Below are positions 50,500 through 63,164 of a DNA stretch of 64,000 nucleotides, in pieces; position 1 is the first letter of the stretch; each line of letters starts with the position of its first letter. The notes below the pieces were generated by a model. It searched no databases, was not told where the DNA came from, and saw nothing but the letters and a program-made list of their open reading frames with translations. The stretch covers positions 31,674,821-31,738,820 of the forward strand of contig JBCFYV010000012.1 of NCBI GenBank assembly GCA_039000515.1. Direction: 5' to 3'. Position numbers and translations under genes: made by a program. Source of the DNA: Timema cristinae (Eukaryota; Arthropoda; Insecta; Phasmatodea; Timematidae).

Positions 50500-50950
50500 G
50501 CACCTCGCACCCTGAATTGGGCCACGCAGAACGGAGGGGCCTCTGGGCGGTAACGTGACTACGACTCTCCTCTTCCATCTAACCATCAGTTCCAGAGAAA
50601 CTGCGTTAGAAACTTTGTCCCGCTCCGCCCTCTGCGCGCTATAAAGCGATTTCGCGAAGACCAGGGACGACTCGCACCCCGCAGCGGGGAAGAACGATCT
50701 TTCCTACCGCAACACCCAGACCAGCGAGATTATATATATCAGCGTTAATCGTCGGGTATGTTAATAAGCCATTGCCATGCGAAACAAAGCCCGCAACACA
50801 ACTTGACCGGGAGGGAGAACGACTACTGTGTAATTTCCCCGTCGGTGAAAGAAAGGGAAAAAAAGTAACGAGCGCGGTCGACAGCTGCGGACTCTCCCGT
50901 TGCAATTAACTGGTGAGCGAGAAAATGGTGATAAGTCGACAACACTTACG
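50500..50950. promoter_or_regulatory. CpG-rich island, candidate alternative promoter
   Basis: This is the most GC- and CpG-rich part of the window and stands out from AT-rich surroundings. A TATAAAG lies near 50,640 on the plus strand. On the minus strand a TATATATAATC near 50,735 could serve a transcript running toward PPP2R3, which begins 5.3 kb away. No conserved coding exon or snRNA was recognised. It may be an upstream promoter or first exon of PPP2R3, a divergent gene start, or an unrelated island. Confidence 0.3.
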
Positions 50951-51069
50951 CTTCACAGGTAAAGGATGGGTAGCACCCAGCCTCTCAGCCAATGATTCAT
51001 CACCATGAAACGGGAAGGCCTAGTTTCACAAATTACACTCTCTTTATACAGCGCTGGGATTATTTTTTT

Positions 51070-51307
51070 TAACTACCACGTCTTACTACCAGTTCGGGTT
51101 ATACGTTTATGTACTAATTACGCCTATGATTTTAGGGATGAGGAAGGTTATATTTATAGGAAGTGTACCCACATTTGCGTGTAAAATAATTAGGTAAAAA
51201 CTACCTTCAGTACTCCTAACCGGGATTCGAACCTCGATCTCCCCGTCATCGGCAGTCTAGTATAGTGCGAGAGTAGCGCGTTAGACCACGCGGCCTCCGA
51301 AACAGGT
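51070..51307 (-). mobile_element. tRNA-derived SINE, family B
   Basis: In complement: tail ACTACCAGTTCGGGTTATA, body ACCCACATTTGCGTG, B box GGGATTCGAACCTCG and a head ending near GTTAGACCACGCGGCC. Confidence 0.82.
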
Positions 51308-51774
51308 TGCTGGGAATTGAACCGAGTGTTTCGACTCTGTAGATACACGCCACGCTACTAAGATAAGGTGTCGGACTGAAGCGTCAATACTTGTGTCCTT
51401 TTTGTGAGAGCGATCACTCCTTAACATGACTGGTGGCAGAGTATTATTAGTGCTTCCCACTGGGCACTATGTGGGTCATGCACGCCCCCCCCCCCCCTAT
51501 TCCTTTTTTTCCAAGGGGAACGAACTCACGCCCCACGCCAATACTTCCATCAGTCCGAACATTTCCTCACCACTCAATAAGGACTTCTTACGAGACACAA
51601 ATATACGCACTTCCTAATTAAAATAGACTTCTTCATGCTTTACAAATACTTCGCTATTATAACTATAATTTGTTCAGGGTAACACTAGCTTTTATTTTAT
51701 TTTTACAGTTAAAAAATTACTGAAAATAGTTCAATGTTCACCTGCCTTGCTGATACGTGCTCACACCCAAGTCG

Positions 51775-52300
51775 GTGGACACGCGGATTGAATGTCAAGC
51801 TCATCTAGTCTGATTTTACGGTGACGGGAAGGTCTGGGCTCCAGTCCCAGCCGAGGGCATTGAGGAAGATTTTACTTAAGGTGCGGCAGAAGGGAACGCA
51901 AGTATTTTTAGTTTTTATAGAATAAATTTTTAGCAAAAATAAATCAAATATTTCCCCAGTAGCAACAAAGAGTTTAGTTTTCTGCTCATGCTGATATCAA
52001 CAGATCTTGAATATCTGTCAGGGGTGTCCTGGAATGTTGTCCAAAATTTTAAATAGAAAAAGTTTTTACAAAATTGCAGGACACTCTTGACAGATATTCA
52101 AGATCTGTTGATATCAGTATGTGCAGAAAACTAAACCTTTTGTTGCTATTGGAGAAATATTCGATTTATTTTGGCCAACAAAATGTAATGCTATAAAAAC
52201 TATAAAATTACTCGTGCTCCCCTCCGCCACACCTTAATATTGTTTGTTCTACTCTACCTCCACGCAAATTCGGGTACATTTATTTATCCCGACTCTGGAC
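51775..52300 (+). mobile_element. SINE family B, split by a foldback element
   Basis: The head (TCATCTAGTCTGATTTTACG, B box region GGGCTCCAGTCCCAG) is at 51,775-51,879. The body resumes at 52,234 with CTACCTCCACGCAAATTCGG. The interruption is the TTAA-flanked foldback element. Confidence 0.65.
51880..52233. mobile_element. 354-bp foldback element flanked by TTAA
   Basis: The whole element is two long inverted arms (inner part GATCTTGAATATCTGTCA) around a short centre near 52,055. It starts GGTGCGGCAGAAGGGA, ends in the complement and is flanked by TTAA at 51,876-51,879 and 52,234-52,237. The target suggests piggyBac- or Kolobok-type mobilisation. Related to 60,620-61,211. Confidence 0.8.
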
Positions 52301-52479
52301 GGGTTGTATGTAAAACGCGGTACACAAAAATACATGTTCACACTTTAACAAATGATGAAACATAGACCCGTTGTTTTAGAAACTTTTCAAACGTTAGATA
52401 AAGGCCAAAGCTACTGTGAACGGACGACAGCCTGTCTTAATCATTACAACGGTCGAGGTTGGGAGAGCTTAATGTCAAT

Positions 52480-52660
52480 GACGAGAGAGGTTGAGGTTAA
52501 GGTTAGAACCTCAACCGGGTGTATTGGAGGTGATTTACCGCATTCGAATTTCCCCTGTGGTTTTTCCTTCCTCTCTCCATGCTAATACGGGTGCACTTCC
52601 TCTAAACTACCTCATCCCTGCTCCTTAGAAATGGTCGTTAATAACTTTAGTACTAAACGT
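52480..52660 (+). mobile_element. SINE-B fragment
   Basis: The body is recognisable (TTTCCTTCCTCTCTCCATGC, ATACGGGTGCACTTCC). A further weak fragment follows at 52,680-52,800. Confidence 0.55.
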
Positions 52661-53254
52661 AATCATTAGATAAAACTGACTAGGAAGGCCAAGGTTCAAA
52701 TCTTACAAAAATAATTCGGAATTTTCCTGTCGATTTCCCTCTAAATATGTTTCAGTACTTTCTTTAAACTCACATTCCATTAGCTGCTCCGCAAGTTTAG
52801 TTTATTTAAGAGCCAATCTTACAGCCGATTAACTGTGATAGGCCTAATAGATAAAAATAAAGATCGAACTGCATTTTACAACAGCAAAATTGGAGTCACT
52901 TTATTAGTTTGTTTCACTATAAAATAACTATTTTAAAATTTTGTTAAATTATTTTATAATATAGTAAAATGATTTCACTGGTCCCAATTTCACTGTTTTA
53001 TAATGAAGTCTCGAGCTTACCACGATGTTGCGCCTGGTTCGAACTGCATTTCTTACCAAAGTTACGAGTTATCCATGATGAGGTGAGGGAGCGATTACTG
53101 ACATTTGAGCGTCCACATTAAAACTAGTTTCTAAGTTGCGTTAATATAATTAGTTGGTTCATAAATGGCAAATTGAATATTTCTAGTTAAAAAAAACAAG
53201 AATGCATCTATATCAGAGTGGTCTTGACTCATTTAATTCTGACAAAGAGTCTAT

Positions 53255-53410
53255 CAATTATCGTCTGTATTGGTAGTTGCATGGTCTCGTGTTGGGCTGG
53301 ATTACCGGTGACTTTTCCTAATTTGGTTCACTGGCTCCCTCCTCGCGAATACGGATACATTTTCTCTAAAAGTATATCTTCCTCATCCCTGTTCCTGTAG
53401 CGTTATCAGT
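53255..53410 (+). mobile_element. SINE-B fragment
   Basis: The head-like TAGTTGCATGGTCTCGTG and body CGAATACGGATACATTTTC are in SINE-B order. Strongly diverged. Confidence 0.5.
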
Positions 53411-53993
53411 GTTCAAGTTACCCAAAATCAAATGGGCATTCCAACCGATAAAAATTAAAACAATTCCTACAGAAACAATGCCCAATATTCTCTCAGGGCT
53501 TCAAACCAAAATCAAATGGGACAAAATATCAAATGGTCAAGATTGCAAAATTCTGAGGACAACATTTAGGGTCAATGAACTCGGGGAGAGCGGAGATAAG
53601 AGGATGATGTCACTACGGAAAACCCAGGGAGTGTCAATTACCTTGAAAGTTAAGGTATTTTCAATAACGTTGGCCCTTGAGTCGGGCGGTACTTTAAGGT
53701 ATTATTAGCGGCATATGCATCGGGTACACGAATGGCTAGTAAGGGACACTGTGAAAATGACTCATCCTACAATGTGTTGAGATTCAAATTTACTGACCAC
53801 TCAGTCAGACGGAAATGTTTCATGATAATCTCACCCCACCCCAAGAAGCGATTTATTATAACGTTTCTGGGGATTTGATTTAATTGTGTTGTCAATGGGT
53901 TAACCTTTAGCGAGCCATACCAACTAAAGGCCCGGCTACACGGAGCCGCACCGCATTTTCCCGATGGAATGCTATCCATGTTTTTAAATGAAA

Positions 53994-54088
53994 GTGGCTA
54001 CACGAGTCCGCACCGCACCGGCGTGGACGAATCGTCGAGAGAGCATTGCTCCGCACTTTTGCGGTGCGGTGCGGACTCGTGTAGCCAC
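53994..54088. repeat. GC-rich palindrome
   Basis: 27-base arms (53,994-54,020 and 54,062-54,088, beginning GTGGCTACACGAGTCCGC) are perfectly complementary around a 41-base loop. A related CGGCTACACGGAGCCGCACC lies just left at 53,934-53,953, suggesting nested inverted ends of a small element. Confidence 0.85.
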
Positions 54089-55566
54089 CTACCACCGGAA
54101 ATAAATGTTCGGGATTCCGAACTTTGTTTACATACTAACCACTAAGCACTGTAGAGATGGGCGAAACAGTGCTTTTACAATATCGGGGGGGAGGGGGGGG
54201 AGGAATGATATATATATATAATAGATTATGTAGGTTCGTAATTGACGTTCGGCTTGGGTTTTTGTTGTTTTTATTTGTACTACTATGTCTATTAGAAATG
54301 TGATATTTATGTGAATTATTAGAAGATATGAAAGAATTAAAAATACTATTTGGAAGCTTGGGCAGAATGAAGTATTCCAAGGAATAACCAATGACCTGAC
54401 TGACCTCTAAGTGAACCTACACGGTGTATGAACCCCGGTACCCTGGGCTCGAGCGGTAGCCCTCCAATACAAGTACTGATGATCTGGCGTCCTAGCCCGC
54501 GCAGCCCCAAAACAGGCAGAGTGACCCCCTATACTCAATGGTTATTAGTCAGCCCAGTAACTGAGATACAAACTATTTAACCTAGCTTCTGGCCTGGTTT
54601 ACCGTAAGGAATGCTGACACTCTGTTTACGTTGTCATCGCATGGGTTCTATTTGCTTACAAGCTAATCACAACACCTTGCAATACTCGTTTCATCATTCA
54701 CAATCCAGAGCACAACAATATTAAACAAGCGCAACTCTCAATTTAGGCCGTGTGAATACAATATTTTATATTTAGTTAAACTATATATTAATTTGGATGA
54801 CTTTAAATCGGTGCATTTCATAATTATCTAACTAATTTTTGTGTTAATTTATAGGTTATCTCACAAAATTTGGTAAAAGTATTTTTTATTTGTGCATAAT
54901 TTTTTGTGTGTTTTAATATTCTGATGATGAGTTCCCAGGAAAAAAAAGAGAAGTTACAGATCAACAAAGATAACTGGATAGCATCCACACATGTTTTATA
55001 AGCAACATAATACTATTCCAAAACCATTAAAAAAAGTAATTTGTATAGGAACTAAAATATTATAACATATTTAGAAGCCAAATGTGTATTAAAACTTTGT
55101 AATAATGCTTTATTTCATCTTATACTAACTAGTTTAAAGTTGTTTTTTCTTTATGATTGAACCAATAATTTTCTTTCAGAAAATAATATTCTGTTTCAAG
55201 TGTTTTTCTTTAAGCTTAGTGACTCAAAAATGGGAATTTTAAAATTCCTTGGAGGCATAATATTGGCCTAAATTACTGGGGTTAACTATCACATTCATAC
55301 AGCACCATACGTTTTAACTACAGCTGTCTAAAGTGATAGATCTCAACTGTTGGAGTAGGGAATATTAAGGGCTATTACTAATAACTTTTTGAGCGCTCAT
55401 CCAAGTAAACTCGGGTGGTGAATGGACTCTAGCTTTCGTTTGTCCCTTAGCAGTTTCCATTACATGCCGACACGTCATACTTGGGAGTATTACAAGTCAC
55501 TTATCTGTGTCCGCGTCGGGCGCCGTGTTACAAGCTGGTCCGAGTAATTTCCTAGACTTTTTTTAT
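54089..55566. other. Unassigned stretch
   Basis: Includes a poly-G run at about 54,185-54,200 and a GC-richer part at 54,405-54,560. No gene, tRNA or element recognised. Confidence 0.35.
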
Positions 55567-55812
55567 TAGCACCACGTCTTACTACCTGTTCAGCCTAAAT
55601 GCATATGTACTAATTACGCTAGTGAGTTAGTGATTAGGAAGGTTGAATTTTGAGGAGTGTACCCGAATTTGTGTGGAGGTAAAGTAGAAAACAAATGAAG
55701 TAAGTATACCCTCATTACACCAACCGGGATTCTAGCCACAATATTCCTTTTATCTTCAGTATAAACTGTTGCGGGAGTCACGTCATAGACCATTCGACCA
55801 CCAAAGCGGATA
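55567..55812 (-). mobile_element. tRNA-derived SINE, family B
   Basis: In complement: tail ACTACCTGTTCAGCCTAAA, body CCGAATTTGTGTGGAGG, head ending ATTCGACCACCAAAGCGG. Confidence 0.78.
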
Positions 55813-55859
55813 ACACTAATGTTATTGACAAATTCATTTAAGGAATAGGAATTTTAAGG

Positions 55860-55985
55860 GTAAATTTTAAAAGACGTGCATCCACACTAGGGGTAGATGG
55901 GATGGGGAAAACCTGCCCTCTAAGTGCACATTTTGAACGTCAAGCTCGATGCCTTAGACCGCATGACCACCAGTGCGGGTACGTG
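55860..55985 (-). mobile_element. SINE-B fragment
   Basis: The head region is in complement (GCCTTAGACCGCATGACC and GTGCGGGT), with a degraded body. Confidence 0.5.
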
Positions 55986-57872
55986 TCATGCCGATGTTCT
56001 CAATTCACGCGCTAGCAATAGTTGAGTGTACAAATGTAACAACCCCGCCCCCTGAAATGTGTCATTGGTATGCAAACCCGCCTTGCGATATATCCAGGGT
56101 CACACACACTTGAGTATTTGTGCGCCGCTCTCCCGTTAGCTGGCAAGTCGCGTGTCATAATGTCTCCGATATAACAGTAGGATTCTGGTGGGTACAACAA
56201 AAAAACAAATACAAACTATTTTCACCGTCAATATCGACATTTTATTATAAAATTAGTATAATTGTACAGGGTTGATATTATTAATTAACTGTGGCAGCTG
56301 CAGATCACACGAATTGCCATATAAATATTGTTTTTGTGATTTTTGTAACTGTCAAAAATATGTCGACACTGTAGCGAGAATCCACTTTCCCAACGATGTG
56401 GGTTACGTTTGAATTAACGAAACCACTTAGGTAGCTTAAATATTGCCAATCAGATGTTGCGTTCAGGTTAGATATCGACAAAAACTTTTAATAGTGTACG
56501 AGTGTGGTGTTTTTTGAAATGAGCCCAAAACAATTTTGTATGACCCTACACATAGGCCCCTACCGTATATAGATTAGTAAATATAGTCTAGATATTGAAA
56601 TTTTATATCTTATAAAGTACAAAACTCCACATATTTAAATGTATTATTAAGACCTAAATACTCAGTGAACGAAACGTTTCTGGTAGGCCTATGGGATCGA
56701 AGAATGTATCTTAGAGAATCGAATGATATAAATTAATTTCAAGCTCTAGCCTAAGCACTCACATAGGTGGTCAAACGGAATAAAATTTCAGTCTTGTCTG
56801 GTTTGCGTTTGATGGGTAAGTCAAGCAGAGTTCAAATCCCGGCAAAGTTTATCGAGGTGAGTTTTACTTTATCATAAGAATAGAAAGTAGTGTGATCGTG
56901 AAGATTGTCGACCCAGGGATTATCACGAATCGTTACGTTTTATGTACCCCTGAACCCAAAAAAGTTGATTTTACAATTCTGTCTGTCCCCACGAGCAACC
57001 GCAGGATAGAGCCCTTCCCATCCCTAAAATGAAATCTGCTGGATAGAGCCATGGTCAGAGAGCTTTAAGAAACGTTACGTGCACTTTCCATACTTAAGGC
57101 TATATAATCACGTAATGGTCTACTAATGTAACCGGAGTGTTATTTTAAGTAGGCAGTTTAATTACAAGTTAACCTATATAAACCTATAATGTTATATTTG
57201 TAAAATGTGCCCTAACGTGGATTCGAATAATGTAATTTTGAATTAAAGTGCTGCTCCCTTACCAAATGGGATATTCGGAGACTTGAGGAATATGTTATGG
57301 ACTTGGATAAATTAACCTATATTTGTTGTTAGAACAGTTATTCGAATACTTGTACAGGCACATTATTCAAACATATATTTATACACACTTTCTAAATATA
57401 ATATCAAAACATTGACAGTTATTTACAAACTGACTTAGCCTAAGACCTGGTCAGCTGCAAAGAGGGAGATTTTCCTAAATGGTTTTAAACCCTTCCTCCA
57501 TGCAAATGCAGGTATATACTAACGTAACACAAAATATGGGTGCTTTAAAAAAAACTGATGGCTATAATATTTCTTATACTGGGGGGCTAAATTTTTATAA
57601 ACGTAGCCATCCATAATAAATCGTTAATATGTGCCTTTAATTTTCTGCGCTAACGATGTCCTAAAAATCGAGCACTAACCAACACTAACGTAGAACAAAC
57701 GATGGGCGTTTTAAAAAATCGGGTGGCTAAAAGTCGGGTAACTAAGTTGATACACATCGGATTTCTGTATCAAGAATTCCCCCCATAATTTCATTTACCC
57801 ATGAAGTACCTCTATAGAGGATATATAAACCAGATGCATGTGTTTTTTCTGCATCTAGTATATTTTCATCAG
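55986..57872. other. Unassigned stretch
   Basis: Possible weak SINE fragments at 56,750-56,870 and 57,430-57,520. No gene recognised. Confidence 0.35.
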
Positions 57873-59477
57873 TAGGGGGCGGATTTATAGGCACTAATTT
57901 TTTTTTAAAAAGGCATGCAAATAGGCACTAAAAATTTCAAAAATAGGCGCATAAATTAGGCATTATAAAGTAAAAAAGGCAGTAAATAGGCATTAAAAAA
58001 ACAGGCATAATAATGCAAAAAAGGGCACCAAAAGACTCAACATTTTTATTATTCATTTAAAATATCCAGATTCACTTTCCATAAACACAAATTAATTACT
58101 ATAGAGTTAATACCAAATACGTCTCAAGATCTTCAGGTGTAAATTTTGTTCTGTTGTATGACAAAATGTTTTTAGAGTGTGAGGAATTTATCTCGACTTC
58201 ACATGAAGTCATCGGGCAAAACTTCAGACAAGCTATTCAGCTGGGCTAAGCTTGACTTCTGGGAGTGATGTAGTTTGTCCTTCAAAGATGTCCGCAATAC
58301 TTGCCATCACTTTCCACTCAAGGTTTCGCTGCAATACTTTAAATATGTCGACGATGACTGTGGCAATTGAGCAGAAGCTGATTTCAGGCTTTCTTCTATT
58401 TCCCACATTATCTTACACAGCTTCATAAGGGCAAGTCCCCCGCCTCTAAAACTGTGATTGCTCCAAGAGATTTCCAAAATGTATTTTACATATGCCATGA
58501 TTTCATCAACGGAAGCTCAAAAGTATGATTCTCCAATACTTTCTTCGGATTTTCTCAACTGTCTTAAACGAAATAAAAAGAATATTTACTGTAAATAGTT
58601 CAAATCAATAAAAATTTAGTTAATAAAATTAATGTCAGAAAAATAACTGCTATTGTAAAAACTTACGATAAATAATGTTGAATGCAAGTATGTTTCCTCA
58701 AGTTATATCAAAGTAGTCTTCAAGTTGATATATTTGTTGAAAAAAAAATTGAAATCCGATTCTCCACTTCTTCTAAGAAATACTTGCAGCTACCATCAGC
58801 AGAGCATAAGTCAACAGAAAATTGCTCTTGGTTTATCAGCATCGTTAATTTTAGAAAAAAATTGTTGTGATCATGTTTTCTTTCTGGAATTCTTCATATG
58901 TATTGTATATTTTTATGTTGTTTTAGGTGATATTCACCTCCATTTATCTAAATATTTTTATGGAAATTTTCATCAAATAATATATGTGAATTCTAAAAAT
59001 TAACAAAGCATCACCTAACTAGAGAACTAAGATTTTTTTTGTCAGATAGTTATGCTAAGCTTTGGTAAATATTTCCACTTTGTCGTTGAAATCCTTCAAT
59101 AAGAAATGAAACCTAGTTTGAACGATAGTAAATAATTTACACTGAGTCCAATACAAAGAAATATTATTGAACAGATATGCACATCTAACAACAGCGTAAT
59201 ATACACAACCACTGAATGTAAGGAATGAAGGAAGGGTGAGGGGGGTGTACCGCAAGTATTTAGGGAAAAAAAAGAGGGTGTGAGGAAGAGAGAGAGAAAA
59301 AGGCACTTTAAGACTCACATTTGTAAAAAAGGCACTAAACACCGAAATAGGCATTTATAGACACTATAAAAGTTATCACACTATCTTCGCAATTATCTAA
59401 AATAAACTTATACCTCAAAAACCTACGTTTCAGAGCATAGGATTAAAAAAGGCATATAGGGCAAAATCCGCCCCCTA
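57873..59477 (-). mobile_element. hAT transposon (1,605 bp) with 8-bp target duplication
   Basis: Inverted ends TAGGGGGCGGATTT are flanked by a perfect 8-bp duplication TTCATCAG at 57,865-57,872 and 59,478-59,485. On the minus strand near 58,105-58,215 the frame reads CPMTSCEVEINSSHSKNIL, followed by KFTPEDLETYLVL. This is the C-terminal dimerisation region of hAT transposases. The rest of the transposase is deleted or decayed. Confidence 0.92.
58100..58220 (-). pseudogene. hAT transposase C-terminal remnant
   Basis: It holds the TSCEVE..S.SKNIL pattern equivalent to the TSCECERSFSKLK block of hAT dimerisation domains, ending in a stop. Upstream minus-strand frames (58,307-58,498) may be further pieces but are too decayed to assign. 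Confidence 0.8.
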
Positions 59478-60064
59478 TTCATCAGTTAGCAATGATTTTT
59501 TTAGCTAAAGGGAATTCAAATGATTACAGTATATTTTCCGAAAATCGGCAGGGGGAACACGTGCCCCGGTGCCCCTACTCTAAATCCTGGCCTTATCTGA
59601 CAGCCAGGAAAAGTTACAAAATCTGTTTTCATGTATCCATACGCAAAGCCATTTGATCTGCAAGCCCATTTTATTGAGCAGCTGTACTTTTGGCAGTCGA
59701 AACTTTCAGTACAAAAAATTGAGTTTTATTTTACTTTGTATGGTTTTTTACTAAGTTATAAAAAACATTTATTTGTGTTAATTTATTTTATCTAGTTATG
59801 AGAAAATAAAAATTTTTGTTTGTTATTTCATGTACTATTATTGTGATCATATTTTACTTAAGAAAAAGGACAAAAGACACTATACATGCCATGTATATGT
59901 TACCCCGAAAAAAGGAGAAATAGAGTAGATAAAGGAATGATAATAGAGAGAGAGAAAATTGAAACACAAACCTATTTATAAAAACTCCCTTATCACTGCT
60001 AATTCAAGGTAACATTGAGTTACATCAAGAATAATAATAATAATAATAATTATTATTATTATTA

Positions 60065-60096
<32 letters not shown>

Positions 60097-60619
60097 TATT
60101 ATTATGTATTAATTAAAAGCAATACAAACTCTAACAACCAATAATTGGTAATATCGAGAAACATCTTTGAGAGACGTATGTAACAAAAAGTTATCACATT
60201 GATTTTGGTAAGAAGTCCGTTCTGAAAGGCTTTTTTTCCTTACCAAAATCCTGCTTTTGTCAAATATATATTGTAAACACAGCTTCTCGAAAAAATAAAG
60301 CTAAAGGGGGAAATCCCTTACGCTGATAAACCTGTTCAAGTCAAAGTATTATTTTCTCTAATTTAAAAAAAAGTTATTTTGAAAGTACTTAGGTAAAAGA
60401 AACAGTACCTATGGGTTCACTAGCGCCTATTTTGTATGACAACAGGATATCAGCCCAATAAAGAGTAGACTACTGTTTTGTAACAAACAGTTCGTATAAT
60501 CACCCTAACTATAACATATTTTGCTGTCACAGCCCCGAAACAAAAGACATAGTGATTTTATTAATATGTTTTGTTATTTCAATGAGTTATGAAAAAGCCC
60601 ACTGCATAGTAATTTTTAA
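59478..60619. other. Unassigned stretch with a microsatellite
   Basis: AT-rich. It contains the AAT/ATT repeat at 60,031-60,106 and no recognised gene. Confidence 0.4.
60031..60106. repeat. AAT/ATT palindromic microsatellite
   Basis: AAT units change to ATT units at about 60,049, so the run can fold on itself. Confidence 0.95.
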
Positions 60620-61211
60620 GGTGAGGATGTAGGGAACGTGAGAAAAGGTGGTTTTGTTGGAAATGGTATTATGACATCAATTAAAGGTTTCCATATTTTG
60701 TACATATTTAAAACACAAAGAAAAATTGTTCATGATTATTTGTTTATTCCTGTAATTAATAGCACAGATCATATATGTATTATTTGTTAGGAAGAAATCA
60801 ACAAAGTAAAACAAAACATTAAAGAACCTTTAAAAGGCATTGGCCATCTTCTTGCAGGTCAAAGCTCACCCACTAAATGCTCTATTGAGTGGATGAAAAT
60901 TACTCAGGTCCCAACAGTTTTTGCAATTTTTATAGCAAAACATTCCTTATTAGTCAAAATAAATCAATTCTTGAATATCTGTCAAGGACGTCCTGGAATT
61001 TAATGACAAAATTTTATCTTCATTAAAAAAGTTTGTCATTTAATGCCGCCATGCTTAGACAAATATTCAAAAACTGTTGATATCACTTTGGGAAAAAAAT
61101 TAAACTCTATGTTTGTACTGAAGCAACATTTTATTTATTTTGGCAAAACAAAGTTTTGCTATTAAAAGTGAAAAAACACTAGCCTTTTCTTGTGTTCCCT
61201 ACATTCCCACC
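60620..61211. mobile_element. 592-bp foldback element, same family as 51,880
   Basis: The ends are inverted (GGTGAGGATGTAGGGAAC and its complement near 61,194-61,211). The inner part shares TTGAATATCTGTCA and GTTGATATCA with the 51,880 element. TTAA flanks the left end; the right flank has lost it. Confidence 0.7.
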
Positions 61212-62799
61212 CAAAGAAAATATTATTAGAAGCTTTTGATAATTCTTCTGATTAACTATGAAGTTTTACGAGGCAAAGACCAATTATTTATACAAAGGTT
61301 GACATTAGTGACTTTCAATTAACGTTTGCAACGAAAATTATTTGTGTAGGTGCTCCTAAGGGCTATTAGTAAAGAAACTGAAGTGTAGAGTAAGCTTTAT
61401 TCGAGTAAATGACACGCAATGACTGATGTCCGCAGTGTAGGAAGGGGACGTATAATACTATTCTTGGCGAGTCTTATGACGTGGTTCGTAGTTGGAGTCT
61501 TTCCATTCACTCGTGAATAGGAGATAAATAACCACCCGACCAAGGACAACAATAAGATTTCACACAAAGAAACCACTAATGGACCATCACTTTGCTCGAT
61601 AAATCTAAACGGAGAAAAAAAAACATGTCTAAATACATTTCCGGAATCTTAACCATTAACGTTAGGATATTTCTTTCAAATTAACTTTTTTAAAGGCTCG
61701 TGGTTGGGAATTAAAGATGTCAGGTTTGTATAACTACCGTTACCCTGTAATTATTCTAAGATTAAGCGTACTTTCTTTCCGTTCTATTACAGATGCCAAG
61801 ACTGAACAATATGAATTATTATAATAATAATTTTTCATTACATTTTTCTTTATTAAAGTGCTAGACAACAGTCGAGACCTCTAACAGGCTAGCACTGAAG
61901 ATACAAAATAACTTTTTTTTACATCCATGGTTGTTTCCAGCCTGTGCTCTGGGTCAGAGAAGAACATATTATGGTTTGCAAATTACAAAATAATAAATGC
62001 ATCATATTTATACAGGTGATTACAATGAACAAATTTAATAGCTAAAACAGAGAAGTTATAAGCCAAGAAAAAAGATGATCCAGTAATGATGATAATTTTT
62101 AGGGTACAGTTCAAAACAAACATATAATTTTAATGATGCGGGTGTTTCTTAAATAACTCTAATTTTGATACTACTTTTATGGTAAAAATCAAATTCTAGA
62201 AACCTAGAGCTACACTGATTATACAACGGCCGAGAGGGCCAAGTAATAAATAATAATAATATAATAATAATAATAATAATAATAAATAATAATAATAATG
62301 GGTCTATATGATGCGGGCCCTGTAATCAGGGGTTAGGAGAGGTTTAGTCACTTTCTACGTCTACGTCGTAAGATATCAAGTCTATGAGTCCATCTCTTAC
62401 GTTTATGTAGTTGCGTTGGCTTGCGTTCAGCCAATAAAAAAAACAATATGGATGGACTACTAAAATAAAATAATATGAAGTTATTTGGTCTATGACAACA
62501 ACGCTTGGAAATGTATAGTAATAGATACAGGATTTTCAATTAAAATCATGTGTATTTAACCATTTAAATATTTTTAAATATTTATTTCTGTATTGAAAAC
62601 ATTAATATGAATTTGACTTTTATAGTCATCATTGATGTTTGTTCCTATTGGTTGAAATTACGTTTTACGACTTTTCATTGAAGACAGTCTATTTTGTAAT
62701 TTAATAAAGACGTAATTACGAGTGCATTTGCGATTGCGTAGTTGCGAGTCCGACAAGAGGGTATGTTGGTTGTAGACGGGCCATAAGAGATGGGAGGAC
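61212..62799. other. Unassigned stretch with a microsatellite
   Basis: An AAT repeat lies at 62,249-62,300. No gene or element recognised. Confidence 0.4.
62249..62300. repeat. AAT microsatellite
   Basis: Imperfect AAT run, possibly the tail of a lost SINE. Confidence 0.9.
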
Positions 62800-62915
62800 A
62801 ATATAAAAAAAAAGCCCAGTAAGTTACTCTTTGCGGGAATTCAAATCTCAACCTCCTCATCGCAGGCAAATCCAGATTAGATGAACATGACACTTAACCC
62901 GCGTGCCCGCCGGTG
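62800..62915 (-). mobile_element. SINE-B-like head fragment
   Basis: In complement, a tRNA-like head with B box GGAATTCAAATCTCAACC and GTGCCCGCCGGTGCTGG. Confidence 0.5.
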
Positions 62916-63004
62916 CTGGTAAAATTCAATTTTAAGTGAGGGTGTAAGTTGAGAGTGGAATTACTTTTAACAGCACATAGGATTTAACAACAACAAAAAA
63001 CGCA

Positions 63005-63100
63005 ATGGGGAGCAGGCCGGTGAAGTTGGCAACCTCGTCTAATATGGTTTCACAGTGACTAGAGGATCGAGATTCGAATCCTGGCCTGTTGAAATGAGGG
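63005..63100 (+). mobile_element. SINE-B-like head fragment
   Basis: tRNA-like head GCCGGTGAAGTTGGCAACC with B box GAGATTCGAATCCTGG. The body is absent or diverged. Confidence 0.5.
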
Positions 63101-63164
63101 TGTATTCTTTGTTTATTTGGAGTAGTCCCTAAATCTGCTTAAGGAATTTCAGAGAAATGGGTTA

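Noticed and set aside
54922..54950. CTGATGATGAG followed by GAAA as another hammerhead
   Set aside because: No stem II can form between CTGATGA and GAAA, and there is no stem I or III.
59055..59354. 99-codon minus-strand frame as a hAT transposase part
   Set aside because: Low-complexity F/L/S-rich sequence from AT- and AG-rich DNA with no hAT motif.
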